Assembly: GCA_017513005.1 (NCBI GenBank)
Contig: JAFWDM010000124.1
Coordinates: forward strand, 1-63,309
From: Lachnospiraceae bacterium
Lineage (GTDB): Bacteria > Bacillota > Clostridia > Lachnospirales > Lachnospiraceae
Direction of reading: 5' to 3'
DNA: 63,309 nt
Under the pieces are notes generated by a model. That model ran no database searches and was not told the DNA's origin. It saw nothing but the letters and a program-made list of their open reading frames with translations. Position numbers and translations under genes: made by a program. Positions 33,685 through 43,375 of the stretch are shown here, one piece after another. Every line of letters starts with the position of its first letter. Position 1 is the stretch's first letter.

Positions 33685-34692
33685 TCAATCCGGCCCCTCC
33701 AGCAGATGTTCCCGTATATAGGCAGCCAGCTCCCCCCTGGTGAGATCCTCTATTCCCCGGGGAAGTTCCCGAAAAAGCGGAAACCGCCAGTGCTGTGTCC
33801 GCATGCGGACATCTTCATAGTCCATCCTCCTGAGAATGTCTTCATACTGCAGGTAACGGGCACGGGAAAAAGTATCGTCCCGCACGATCGTATAGACCCT
33901 GTCGCAATTGCGCAGGATATCCAGAAGTCCGTCTGTATGCTCCGTCAGATCCAGCAGGAGAAACTCATATTCCGTCACTTTTTCGATCGTCCGCAACAGG
34001 CTGCTCCACTGCTCCTTCCGGATCGACCGCAGCTCGACAAAGGACTTCAGAGGAGGCAGGAAATGGAGCCCTCCCACTTCCTCTGTCATCATCTCCAGCT
34101 GCCCCGCCAGTTTTTCCCTGGCACACTCGTTGTAGTAGATCAGATCGCTCACACTTCCCTGAAACTCTCTCTGCAGCATCCGCTCAAATCCTGAAAAGGC
34201 TTCAAAATTCATATACAAAACCTTGTGCTGCCGGGCGAGGATCTGTCCAAGCGTCAGCGTAAAGGTCGTCTGCAGACATCTCGTGACGGGTGTGTAGACC
34301 CCGATCCGCACCATAGGTTTTCCATGCCGCATGGAAACAACGGATTCCTCCCCCGCCGCGCACCTGCTCCGGATGCAGATGACGATATTGGAGATGGACT
34401 GGTACTTGCTGATATTTTCAGGCTCTTCCCCCTGCCACACATCATCTTCACTGAGGAGCAGCAGTTCCGGAAACCCCGCTTCCGCCACGGCCTCACTGTA
34501 CTGCGACTGGGCGATCACCAGGAGAGCTGCCTTTCTCGCCGCCGGATCCTCCAGCAGCTTTTCCGCGCTGGTATATAAACGGATCCCGGCAGGTATCCCC
34601 GTCTCCATGCGCAGATATTCCATCAGACGCGATGCATAGGACAGATCACTGTCACAGATCGCGATCATCTTTCCCGTAGCTGCCGCCGACAT
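33685..34692 (-). CDS. CpaE-like pilus protein without a Walker A motif
   Basis: A 335-aa protein. The first 110 residues resemble a response-regulator-like domain (MIAICDSDLSYASRLMEYLRMETG) and the rest a MinD/CpaE-type fold (LYMNFEAFSGFERMLQREFQGSVSDLIYY, EFLLLDLTEHTDGLLDIL). In CpaE the deviant Walker A (K-G-G-x-G-K-T) sits where this protein has V-R-I-G-V-Y-T-P-V-T-R-C, so ATP binding looks lost. It probably acts as a localisation adaptor for the pilus. The start follows AAAGGGAGGG. It is preceded by the family B repeat. Confidence 0.75.
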   Translation of the reverse strand: MSAAATGKMIAICDSDLSYASRLMEYLRMETGIPAGIRLYTSAEKLLEDPAARKAALLVIAQSQYSEAVAEAGFPELLLLSEDDVWQGEEPENISKYQSISNIVICIRSRCAAGEESVVSMRHGKPMVRIGVYTPVTRCLQTTFTLTLGQILARQHKVLYMNFEAFSGFERMLQREFQGSVSDLIYYNECAREKLAGQLEMMTEEVGGLHFLPPLKSFVELRSIRKEQWSSLLRTIEKVTEYEFLLLDLTEHTDGLLDILRNCDRVYTIVRDDTFSRARYLQYEDILRRMDYEDVRMRTQHWRFPLFRELPRGIEDLTRGELAAYIREHLLEGPD

Positions 34693-34709
34693 TCTGATTC
34701 CCTCCCTTT

Positions 34710-34806
34710 TTATTCTTCATCGCGCTATACCCGTGACTTCAGTCATGGGATACGCACGCCAAAAAGGAAACCCGCTTCATCGTGGGTACAATCCCGTGCT
34801 TTCAAT
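34710..34806 (-). repeat. Dispersed repeat family B, copy 2 (reverse orientation)
   Basis: Reads TTATTCTTCATCGCG at 34710-34724 then CCCGTGACTTCAGTCATGGG and GCTTCATCGTGGGTACAAT, the reverse of copy 1, with the far end decayed (ATCCCGTGCTTTC). It sits between the CpaE-like gene and the prepilin peptidase inside the Tad operon. Confidence 0.8.
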
Positions 34807-34825
34807 ACCATTCCGGCGCTTTCAA

Positions 34826-34909
34826 CAGACATCTCCCGCAGATCAGCAGACACCTGCCGCAGATCAAGATCAATCTGCCGCAGATCAATAGACACCTGCA
34901 AAATGCAGG
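34826..34909. repeat. 21-bp tandem repeat (four units) covering the end of the prepilin peptidase gene
   Basis: Units near CAGACACCTGCCGCAGATCA start at 34826, 34847, 34868 and 34889. The stop codon of the peptidase gene (34885-34887) lies at the junction of units three and four. Confidence 0.75.
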
Positions 34910-35316
34910 AGCACGCTCACAGCGACAGGCACGGCAAAATGCACCGTATGCATCCGCCCCCGCGAGTGCAGAAGCTGCAGCAGACCGATCCCTGCTCCGA
35001 ATACAAAGGCCAATCCGAAGCAGCGCAGGAAAATTTCCGGCTTCAAAAAGGCAGATACTGCAGCAAGAAGCTTGATGTCTCCAGCTCCCAGCCCCCCTGC
35101 CCGGAAAAACGGGTAGAGGAAGACGATCGTAAAGGCCGCGCTGCACATGATGTTCAGGATCCCCTCTGCACCACAGGTCCACGCACAGCTCAGGATCCCG
35201 AGAACGAACCCCGGTACTGTCACAACATTGAAGACCTTCCCGCAATACAGATCTGTCCCCGCACAGACGACCGCCATGCATCCGAGAGCTGCGTTCCTGA
35301 AAAGATCTGCACTCAT
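34885..35316 (-). CDS. A24 prepilin peptidase (TadV/CpaA-like), first gene of the Tad operon
   Basis: A 143-aa membrane protein with G-T-D-L-Y-C-G-K-V-F-N (about 20-30) and G-G-L-G-A-G-D-I-K-L-L (about 74-84) supplying the two catalytic aspartates, and five or six hydrophobic segments. The ribosome site is GGGAGGATAGTAGAT. It is the promoter-proximal gene, with a strong sigma-A promoter 25 bases before its start. Confidence 0.85.
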   Translation of the reverse strand: MSADLFRNAALGCMAVVCAGTDLYCGKVFNVVTVPGFVLGILSCAWTCGAEGILNIMCSAAFTIVFLYPFFRAGGLGAGDIKLLAAVSAFLKPEIFLRCFGLAFVFGAGIGLLQLLHSRGRMHTVHFAVPVAVSVLLHFAGVY

Positions 35317-35340
35317 ATCTACTATCCTCCCTTGCCGACA

Positions 35341-35369
35341 ATTATAATGATCCGCTTATCTGTTTTCAA
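35341..35369 (-). promoter_or_regulatory. Sigma-A promoter of the Tad operon
   Basis: On the minus strand, TTGAAA (35364-35369), a 17-base spacer and TATAAT (35341-35346). A TTTCGTC...GACGAAA inverted repeat lies just upstream and may be an operator. Confidence 0.75.
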
Positions 35370-35424
35370 TACGGTTTTGCGATATTTGTCACTTTCGTCG
35401 TTTTGACGAAAAATGTCGTATTAC

Positions 35425-35505
35425 TTATCCACAAAACCCTGTTTTCCTGATTTACAGGCCCCCTGCACCTGTCAAAACCGGGACTTATCCACAGAGTTAT
35501 GCACA
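35425..35505 (+). promoter_or_regulatory. DnaA-box cluster upstream of the Tad operon and rubredoxin
   Basis: TTATCCACA occurs perfectly at 35425-35433 and 35485-35493, and a one-mismatch copy TTATGCACA follows at 35497-35505 with the same 3-base spacing as the pair at 26497-26517. The cluster lies between the divergent Tad and rubredoxin promoters. Confidence 0.7.
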
Positions 35506-35531
35506 TTTCCTGCCGCCAAAGCAGAAATCCT

Positions 35532-35558
35532 TTGACACGGTATAACTCATTTGATAAT
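35532..35558 (+). promoter_or_regulatory. Candidate promoter for rubredoxin
   Basis: Perfect TTGACA (35532-35537) with GATAAT (35553-35558) at a short 15-base spacer, or a weaker TAATGT at 17. Transcription would give a leader of about 60 bases before the GGAGG site. Confidence 0.5.
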
Positions 35559-35624
35559 GTACAAACAGGTGATTTTTTCCACTTCAGCAATCTATCTTTT
35601 TCATTTACTTTTGGAGGTTTTACA

Positions 35625-35789
35625 ATGGCAAAATTTGTATGTGACGTATGCGGCTATGTTTATGACGAAGATCTCGGCGATCCCGATGCAGGCATCGCTC
35701 CCGGCACAAAATTTGCGGATCTTCCGGATGATTTCGAGTGTCCGATGTGCAGCGTCGGAAAGGATGAGTTCTCGCTCGAAGAGGAATAA
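35625..35789 (+). CDS. Rubredoxin
   Basis: A 54-aa electron carrier with the full Fe-binding pattern C6-x2-C9 (CDVCGYVYD) and C39-x2-C42 ([11 protein letters not shown]). The ribosome site is TTGGAGGTTTTACA. It is monocistronic, with a promoter and a strong terminator. Rubredoxin supplies electrons in anaerobic oxygen and peroxide defence. Confidence 0.97.
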   Translation: MAKFVCDVCGYVYDEDLGDPDAGIAPGTKFADLPDDFECPMCSVGKDEFSLEEE

Positions 35790-35802
35790 TAAAACGGCAT
35801 GC

Positions 35803-35848
35803 AAAAAACCGGCATCTTCTGTCCGATGGCAGAAGATGCCGGTTTTTT
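35803..35848 (+). terminator. Strong terminator after rubredoxin
   Basis: AAAAAACCGGCATCTTCT pairs exactly with AGAAGATGCCGGTTTTTT across a 10-base loop, followed by T residues. Confidence 0.95.
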
Positions 35849-35893
35849 TCTTCATCACGTAATACCCGTGACTTCAGTCGCAGGATACGCGCG
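35848..35893 (-). repeat. Half copy of dispersed repeat family B
   Basis: TTCTTCATCACGTAATACCC and GTGACTTCAGTCGCAGGATAC match the first half of copy 2 and then stop; the rest is replaced by a G/C inverted repeat (AGGACTCGC/GCGAGTCCT). It abuts the rubredoxin terminator. Confidence 0.7.
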
Positions 35894-36011
35894 CAGGACT
35901 CGCGGGCGAGTCCTGCATCTTTATCATACAGTCCCTGTGCCGGTCACCGCCGGCGCGGACAGGGCGGTCTCATCGATATCAAAGGCAGTGGGGAGGACCC
36001 TCAGCGAGTCT

Positions 36012-37331
<1,320 letters not shown>

Positions 37332-37545
37332 TCAAAGCCTCAGCCGGGTCACCCGGGGCCCTGCCGCCTCTATGCAGACCGGCAGGCGCCTGCGGCTCTG
37401 TCCTTCCTCATGGGGTAACTGACACACACCTGCTTCCTGCCGCCTCTGCACTTTTATAAAGCCTTAACTGGAAAGCCGGTCCGCCCATGACTGCTGTCAT
37501 GAGAACAGACCGGTTTTCTCTTTCACAATATTGTTCTCATAGATC

Positions 37546-37773
37546 TCAGGCAGATGCCAGGCCAAGCTCGACGTTGAGATACTTGACGACTTCCTCTGCC
37601 TCCAGGCCGTGTACCATGCAGGCCTCGGTCAGGGATTCCATCTGGGATGAAGGGCAGCCGATGCAGCCCATGCCGCAGTTCATGAGAAGATAGGCAGAAT
37701 CGGGATGCTTGCGAAGGATCTCACCGATGAGCATATCGCCGCTGACAACTTCTTTTTCCATTGTGTTTTCCAT
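37546..37773 (-). CDS. DUF1858 (hybrid-cluster-associated disulphide) protein
   Basis: A 75-aa protein with the DUF1858 pattern L-I-G-E-I-L-R-K-H-P-D-S-A-Y-L-L-M-N-C-G-M-G-C-I-G-C-P near 16-42; the C-x4-C-x2-C cluster is its redox or metal site. The ATG at 37773 is preceded by AGGAGGAATTATT. Relatives often occur beside iron-sulphur or redox genes. The partner protein is not identifiable here. Confidence 0.85.
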   Translation of the reverse strand: MENTMEKEVVSGDMLIGEILRKHPDSAYLLMNCGMGCIGCPSSQMESLTEACMVHGLEAEEVVKYLNVELGLASA

Positions 37774-38007
37774 AATAATTCCTCCTGGATCGCAACGCTT
37801 TACAAACAAAAGCTACACTGTACTTTGTACTTTGCCTTTTCAACCTGATCCGGCAGGCAGCGTCCCGCTATTCCGGGTGCTCTGTACGTCAGCTGCCCTG
37901 CAGCATCTGTCTGCCTGATCCGACAGGCGGCAGCCTGTCTTCCGGTACCTTCCCGGTAAAAAAACATTTTAGCAGTCTCTGTGCGGCTCTGTCAAGAAGC
38001 TCCTTTC

Positions 38008-39345
38008 TCAGATCCCGTTCCCCAGCACGATCAGATAATACAGGTAATAGATTCCTGACACAAGGTGCGCCAGAAGCAGGATCCCGCAAAGGATCCATGC
38101 GAGGATGGAGAGGACTCTCCCGGCGCCCTGACCTCCTCCCGAAAGCGGATTCTTTTCCCTGCCTGTGCCGGACCCCCGAAGAGATCCGAGCCAGCTGCTG
38201 AAATCCCGGATCCCGATGAACCAGACAAAGTACACGGCGAGGATATACCCCCAGTTGAAGTTCCCGTGCCAGAGCCGGGATCCGTTCTCGGCGAGGAGAA
38301 ATTTTTCCGCCATACCGGCTGCAAGCATGATCCACGCGAACAGGGCTGTCCAGTCAAAAGCCCGCCGCACCAGCGTGCAGAGCGCGACGAGAAGCGGAAA
38401 AACGAGGACCAGAAGCGTGGAGAAGGCAATGTTGTCGGTATACAGGCCGGCAACCTTAAAGGGAGCGATCGTGATCCCGGCGGAATCACTGTTGCTGCTG
38501 CCATAGAAGGCCGATAAAAACTGTGCGCCCATCAGACCGACAGAGGGCAGACAGCACAAAAGAAGCTGCAGGGCAAAGAAAAAATTCCGGAACCGGTACA
38601 CGATCAGCCACAGGACCATCAGCACAAAGATCGCGGGATAAAAGACCTGCACGAAGCTGGGTTTGGACAGATTCGAGAGCAGGAGCAGGACAGCGAGCAG
38701 GATCCCCTTCCAGATCCGGAGCCCCTGCCCCCTTCGGAAACCGGCCCTCCGGACCCGGATGCACTCTCCCATCACGAGAATAAAGATCACGAGGCCGATC
38801 GGGCGCACCATAAGGGTCGTCGGGTTGTGCCAGGGGTTCGGCGACCCCTGCCCCAGATAGGGCTTATCATTAAACCAGGGGACATAGACCGCACTCACCA
38901 GGCTCAGCACCAGGGCCGCCAGGGCAGCGCCCGGCACAGAGAGACCGCCGGATGGGAATACTGCGCCCCCTGCCGCGCCGGTCCCCGCAGTGCCGCGTCC
39001 GGAAAAGGACGCAGGCCTGTACAGGAAATGCGCTGCCAGCAGGTATGTGAGCGCGCACAGGCCGCCCGAGACCAGCCCCGCAGCCCTCTCTGCAGAAAAA
39101 CCGCCGACAGACATGGCTGCCCGCACGAGAAGATGCCAGACAGGTTCCGGATGCTCCCGCAGCATCTGAACGGGATCCGACCAGTCCAGTTCCTTGACGA
39201 TATCCACATGGATCCCGTAATCGACCGAGACATAGCTGACCTTGTACGCCGCGTAAAAAACCGCGGCGGCGCCCGCCAGCAACAGGCAGATCCCTGCGAT
39301 GACCGCCAGAGCGCCTTCACTCCTTTTTTCTACTTGTCCCCGCAT
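38008..39345 (-). CDS. Polytopic membrane protein of unknown function
   Basis: A 445-aa protein with about twelve hydrophobic helices; several soluble loops carry conserved-looking polar motifs (WFNDKPYLGQGSPNPWHNPTTLMVRPIG, GLYTDNIAFSTLL, WHGNFNWGYILAVYFVWF). The combination of a large loop with Asp/His near helix ends and a many-helix body recalls GT-C type glycosyltransferases or O-antigen-like assembly proteins, but I could not place it. The start has AAGGAAAAGAAAACA. Confidence 0.6.
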   Translation of the reverse strand: MRGQVEKRSEGALAVIAGICLLLAGAAAVFYAAYKVSYVSVDYGIHVDIVKELDWSDPVQMLREHPEPVWHLLVRAAMSVGGFSAERAAGLVSGGLCALTYLLAAHFLYRPASFSGRGTAGTGAAGGAVFPSGGLSVPGAALAALVLSLVSAVYVPWFNDKPYLGQGSPNPWHNPTTLMVRPIGLVIFILVMGECIRVRRAGFRRGQGLRIWKGILLAVLLLLSNLSKPSFVQVFYPAIFVLMVLWLIVYRFRNFFFALQLLLCCLPSVGLMGAQFLSAFYGSSNSDSAGITIAPFKVAGLYTDNIAFSTLLVLVFPLLVALCTLVRRAFDWTALFAWIMLAAGMAEKFLLAENGSRLWHGNFNWGYILAVYFVWFIGIRDFSSWLGSLRGSGTGREKNPLSGGGQGAGRVLSILAWILCGILLLAHLVSGIYYLYYLIVLGNGI

Positions 39346-39475
39346 TGTTTTCTTTTCCTTTCCTCAAAGAGCCTTCCGGCTGCTTGCAGGAAGACGCGCC
39401 TGCAGAATCCCGAAAAAGCCCTGTCAGCCCGTCTATCTCAGTGGGGAAGACCCCCTTTTCAAAAAAGCGGCGGTA

Positions 39476-39513
39476 TAAAAACTGCGAGCGAATCCTGCAT
39501 ATGCAGACCGCTC
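39476..39513 (-). terminator. Possible terminator after znuB
   Basis: On the minus strand, GAGCG ... CGCTC with an inner CTGCATATGCAG is followed by GCAG and five T residues. The stem contains the znuB stop codon. The stem is imperfect. Confidence 0.4.
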
Positions 39514-40333
39514 AATCCAGCCCTCTCACCTTCGCGATGACCGCATAGAGGAAAAACGCCGCCATATTGCACAGGACGATGCTGGCCCCTGTAGGCGTCG
39601 CGTACAGATAAGAGATCACCAGTCCCAAAACCAGGCAGACCACAGAGACTGCGGCGGAACTGACCATCACGCCGCGGAAAGTCCTGCACAGGCGCATGGA
39701 GGTCATGGCCGGAAACACGACGAGACTGGAGATCAGAAGCGACCCCATCATCCGCATACCGATCACGATGATCAGCGCCGTCAGAAGCGCGATCAGAGAA
39801 TTGTAGGTCCCCGACCGGATCCCGGTCGCCCGGGTGAAGCTCTCATCAAAGGTCACCGCAAAGATCCTGTGGTAAAAGAAGATGAAGAGCAGCAGAACGA
39901 CAACAGATACAATGACCGTGATCCACACATCGTCCCCGGTCATGCTCAGTATACTCCCGAATAAATAATTGTATACATCTGTATTCATACCGGTCGTCAT
40001 GGAGACGACGGTCACACCCAGCGCCAGCGCCCCCGTGGAGATGAGGGCGATCGCGGAATCCCCCTTGACATGGCTGGTCTCCCGCAGGCGCAGCAGCATA
40101 AAGGCCGCCAGCACGACCACGGGGATCGCCACGGCAAGCGGCGCCGCGTTCATGGCCGACGCGACCGCCAGGGCGCCGAACCCCACATGGGAGAGCCCGT
40201 CCCCGATCATGGAGTAGCGCTTGAGCACCAGCGTGACACCCAGAAGCGCTGCACACAGGGCGATCAGAGATCCCACCACCAGGGCCCGCACCATAAAGGG
40301 GTAGGAAAACATTTCAATAATCAGGTAAAACAA
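39512..40333 (-). CDS. znuB: Zinc/manganese ABC transporter permease (ZnuB-like)
   Basis: A 273-aa inner-membrane protein of the ABC-3 family, with eight hydrophobic segments and the conserved D-G-L-S-H-V-G-F-G-A-L segment (about 47-57) and the H-V-K-G-D-S-A-I-A-L-I-S-T-G-A-L stretch (about 90-105). The start is a TTG at 40333 with GAGGAG seven bases upstream. It is the last gene of the Zn uptake operon. Substrate (Zn versus Mn/Fe) is inferred from the histidine-rich ZnuA partner. Confidence 0.88.
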   Translation of the reverse strand: MFYLIIEMFSYPFMVRALVVGSLIALCAALLGVTLVLKRYSMIGDGLSHVGFGALAVASAMNAAPLAVAIPVVVLAAFMLLRLRETSHVKGDSAIALISTGALALGVTVVSMTTGMNTDVYNYLFGSILSMTGDDVWITVIVSVVVLLLFIFFYHRIFAVTFDESFTRATGIRSGTYNSLIALLTALIIVIGMRMMGSLLISSLVVFPAMTSMRLCRTFRGVMVSSAAVSVVCLVLGLVISYLYATPTGASIVLCNMAAFFLYAVIAKVRGLD

Positions 40334-40379
40334 GACAGACTCCTCTTCCGGTTTTTATCCGGTCTTTATTCCGGTTTTT

Positions 40380-41375
40380 TCACAGCAGCATCCACCTCAG
40401 AATCTCCGGATCCGGACCTTTCCCTGTCCGTCCCCCGCCCGGAGCGGATGCCGCCGATCCGGCCGTTTTCTTCCCGGCGGTCCCGCCCGGAGCAGGGGCC
40501 CCCTGTCCGCGCATTCTCCTTCCGGCAGTCCCGCCGGACACAGATGCCTCCATTTTGGATCTTTTCCCGGTACTGACCCGCACCCGGCTCTCTGTCTCCG
40601 TAGGCTCCACACTCTCGCGCGGGGCCGCGCGCCCGATGCGGTTGGGAAACTCATGTTTCCACATCGGCACAGCCCGCTCACCCAGAAAATCGTGATAGAC
40701 GGCGCTGCGGCGGTATTCGTCGCGCGTGCCGAAAAACAGCTGGCCCTCCTGTCCCAGGTGCAGTATATGGGTGGCATTTTTCAGTGAAGCATCGATATCG
40801 TGAGAGACCATGATGACCGTGATCCCGGTCTTTTCATTGATGTGGGCGATCTGCGCATAGAGGCTCCGCGTGGCGACCGGATCCAGGCCGGACACCGGCT
40901 CGTCCAAAAGGATCAGCTTCTGCGCTGCGCACATGGCCCTCGCCAGCAGTACACGCTGCTGCTGCCCGCCGGACAGGTCCCGGTAGCACGTATCCTGCAG
41001 ATCCAGGATCTCCAGCGCCTCCATATTCTCCCTGGCACGGTCTTTTTCCGCACGGGAGTAAAACGGGCGCAGTCCCATCCGGTTGAGGCAGCCGGAGAGG
41101 ACGACCTCCTTTACACTGGCCGGAAAATCCTTCTGGATCTGGGTCTGCTGGGGGAGGTAGCCGATCTCCGTCGCCCGAAGTCCCTCTCCCATTTCCACAT
41201 TCCCGGCAGATGGTTTTTTGAGTCTCAAAAGTCCCTTGATCAGGGTGCTTTTTCCTGCGCCGTTCTCCCCGACGATACACAGATAATCGCCTTCCTCCAC
41301 CGAAAAATTCAGGTTGCTGACTACCGTCACCCCGTCGTAGGCAAAGGAGAGGTTTTCACATTTCAATAAACTCAT
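40380..41375 (-). CDS. znuC: Zinc ABC transporter ATPase (ZnuC-like) with a low-complexity tail
   Basis: A 331-aa protein. Residues 1-230 are a normal ABC ATPase: Walker A GENGAGKST (about 37-45), signature LSGGQQQR (about 141-148), Walker B L-I-L-L-D-E-P (about 160-166), H-loop V-S-H-D. The last 90 residues, after F-F-G-T-R-D-E-Y, are basic/Gly/Ala-rich with repeated S-G-G-T-A-G or P-G-G-T-A-G units; ZnuC proteins usually end before this. I chose the ATG at 41375 (MSLLKCENLSFAYDG); the frame is open upstream to 41474. Confidence 0.85.
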   Translation of the reverse strand: MSLLKCENLSFAYDGVTVVSNLNFSVEEGDYLCIVGENGAGKSTLIKGLLRLKKPSAGNVEMGEGLRATEIGYLPQQTQIQKDFPASVKEVVLSGCLNRMGLRPFYSRAEKDRARENMEALEILDLQDTCYRDLSGGQQQRVLLARAMCAAQKLILLDEPVSGLDPVATRSLYAQIAHINEKTGITVIMVSHDIDASLKNATHILHLGQEGQLFFGTRDEYRRSAVYHDFLGERAVPMWKHEFPNRIGRAAPRESVEPTETESRVRVSTGKRSKMEASVSGGTAGRRMRGQGAPAPGGTAGKKTAGSAASAPGGGRTGKGPDPEILRWMLL

Positions 41376-41495
41376 TGCTATGGTAACATCCAATCTTTTT
41401 ACAGGTGTACGCTCTTTCCACGCATCTGTCCGGTCTATGCGCGGACGAATCAAAATCTGCTGTTTCCGGCGCATGGAACACGGTAAAGGTCCGGT

Positions 41496-42827
41496 CTATG
41501 CCCCCAGTGCGGTCCGCAGCGCCTCCAGGTTCTTCCGCATCAGCGACAGGCAGGTCTCCCCGGACGAGAATTCGTCCCTGGTCACGTTGTGACAGGAGTG
41601 CAGCTGCAGGACCTGCATCTGCGGCACCTGCGTGCCGGCAGTGCCATCGGAATCTTTGGCCGCATTTTTCTTCATTCGCAGCTGCGCCGCCTCACAGACA
41701 GCCTGTGCGATCATTCCATTGGAAAACTCGATCTTAAAAACGACCGGCAGCTTCTCCCCGGCAGCCTTGTCGATCAGAAATGCCACCGTCGCGGCACTCG
41801 GCTCCGATTCGGACGAACACCCGGAAAAAGCCGCGTAACAGGTAAGCCCGAGCTCCTCGGCCAGATAACGAAAAGGAAAGCGGTCTCCGAAGAGGATCGT
41901 TTTCCGGGATGCCGAAGCGGCCATCCTGCGGTATTCTTCATCCAGCTGCACAAACCCGTTCCGATACTCTCCGCCGTTTTCTCTGTACGCCGCCGCGTGA
42001 GAAGGATCCGCCAGGCAGAACTCCTCTGTCAGCTTCTCCAGAAGGGTCACGCAGTTCTCCGGGGAAGTCCAGACATGTTCATCCGGCTCCTCTCCATGCA
42101 CATGGCCTCCCTCGCCTCTGTGTCCGTGCTCTTCGTCCTCTTGTGCAGGGCCGTCTTCTTCGGCGCTGTTTTCCTCCTCGTGCACATGGTCTGCATCCCC
42201 GCTGTCTTCGTCCTCTTGTCCGTGTTCCTCCTCTTCGTGCGCATGGCCGTCGCCATCCGCATCAGGATCCGGCTCCCCGTGACCGTGATCGTGGTCATGA
42301 TCCCCTTTTTCAGGCATCATTTCCTCGAGATCCTCCTCGGCAACAGTGGTCACCAGATCCAGCATCCGCACAGTCCGGGGTCCGTTTTCTCCGAGAGATT
42401 CCAGGATACTTTCCACCCAGACATCATTTTCTCCGCCTGTATAAATAAACAGATCGCTGTTCTGGATCATCTTGACGTCCTGCGGCGTGGGTTCATAGGA
42501 GTGCACCTCCTCGCCCGGTTTCAGGAGCATGGATACATCCGCATTTTCTCCCGCGATATGCCTTGCAAAATCATACTGCGGAAAGATCGTCGTCACGACC
42601 TTCAGGCGGCCCCCCTGCAATGATCCTGCTCCCGTCCCGTCGCGGGAGGATCCTGCTGTTTCTTCCCCGGCTCCGCCCGACAGGCCCCGGGCGGAATCCG
42701 ACCGGCCGGTCTTCCCCGCGCAGCCCGCCAGCAGCAGGACCAGGAGGAACAGGAGGAACAGGAGCGGAAACCGCACCCAGGCGATCCCTCGTTTTTCAAA
42801 GCCCATTCTCATATGTTTCCCGCTCAT
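41496..42827 (-). CDS. znuA: Zinc-binding lipoprotein (ZnuA-like) with a histidine-rich loop
   Basis: A 443-aa solute-binding protein of the cluster A1 (ZnuA/TroA) family. A lipobox L-L-L-A-G-C (about 32-37) follows a hydrophobic signal. The first metal histidine is in G-E-E-V-H-S-Y-E-P-T-P; a histidine/acid-rich loop (H-D-H-D-H-G-H-G-E ... H-A-H-E-E-E-E-H ... H-V-H) spans about 175-255; and the second half has the E-E-P-D-E-H-V-W-T-S-P histidine and a final E-F-S. Such loops collect zinc at the surface. An in-frame ATG at 42812 with a GCGGGAAACAT upstream is an alternative start. Confidence 0.88.
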   Translation of the reverse strand: MSGKHMRMGFEKRGIAWVRFPLLFLLFLLVLLLAGCAGKTGRSDSARGLSGGAGEETAGSSRDGTGAGSLQGGRLKVVTTIFPQYDFARHIAGENADVSMLLKPGEEVHSYEPTPQDVKMIQNSDLFIYTGGENDVWVESILESLGENGPRTVRMLDLVTTVAEEDLEEMMPEKGDHDHDHGHGEPDPDADGDGHAHEEEEHGQEDEDSGDADHVHEEENSAEEDGPAQEDEEHGHRGEGGHVHGEEPDEHVWTSPENCVTLLEKLTEEFCLADPSHAAAYRENGGEYRNGFVQLDEEYRRMAASASRKTILFGDRFPFRYLAEELGLTCYAAFSGCSSESEPSAATVAFLIDKAAGEKLPVVFKIEFSNGMIAQAVCEAAQLRMKKNAAKDSDGTAGTQVPQMQVLQLHSCHNVTRDEFSSGETCLSLMRKNLEALRTALGA

Positions 42828-42880
42828 TTCATTTCGATGTTCTCATTCCATTCCAATATTCTCAGTCCATTTTAACATTC

Positions 42881-43324
42881 TCATTCCATTTCAACATTCT
42901 TCCCGTCCGGCACTCTGCAGTCCCCGCACACACCGTAGAGAACTGTCTGCACATTATCCATGCGGAAGCCGCTCCTCTCCTCCAGGAGCCGCGCCATCTC
43001 CTCGATCTCGCTCCGGTCGATATGCAGGATCCGCCCGCATTTTTCACATTTGCAGTGGACAAAACGGGCATGCCCCTCCTGTGCGCCGATGTATTCAAAA
43101 CAGGCTGCACTGCTGCTGTCCACCAGATATTTGCGCATCTGCCCGTCCGCCACCAGCTGCTCCAGCTGCCGGTAGATCGTTGCGACACCCATTGAGCTCC
43201 CTGACTGCCGGAAATGATCATGGATCTCGTTGACCGTCACATGGTCCCCTTCCCTGTCCCGAAGGTAGGAGATCAGCGCGTCTCTGTTCTTCGACCGGTA
43301 ATGCATTCCACCTTTTACAGCCAT
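42881..43324 (-). CDS. Fur-family metalloregulator (Zur-type candidate)
   Basis: A 147-aa protein with the Fur winged helix (H-V-T-V-N-E-I-H-D-H-F-R ... G-V-A-T-I-Y-R-Q-L) and the zinc-structural pairs C-K-C-E-K-C-G and V-C-G-D-C. I chose the ATG at 43324 with the perfect TATGGAGGAAAA site; the earlier ATG at 43390 falls inside the operator. Because the next three genes are the zinc transporter and the operator covers its own promoter, Zur function is likely, but iron or peroxide sensing cannot be excluded. Confidence 0.85.
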   Translation of the reverse strand: MAVKGGMHYRSKNRDALISYLRDREGDHVTVNEIHDHFRQSGSSMGVATIYRQLEQLVADGQMRKYLVDSSSAACFEYIGAQEGHARFVHCKCEKCGRILHIDRSEIEEMARLLEERSGFRMDNVQTVLYGVCGDCRVPDGKNVEME

Positions 43325-43375
43325 TTTTCCTCCATATGTTGTCCCCAGCCGCAGGACAACGGATTTTTGTTTTTT

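Noticed and set aside
25346-34909. CRISPR array
   Set aside because: The repeats at 25346, 33532 and 34826 are tandem without unique spacers and no cas gene is present.
35425-35505. Replication origin
   Set aside because: DnaA boxes are present but there is no dnaA, dnaN, rnpA or rpmH nearby and no AT-rich unwinding region.
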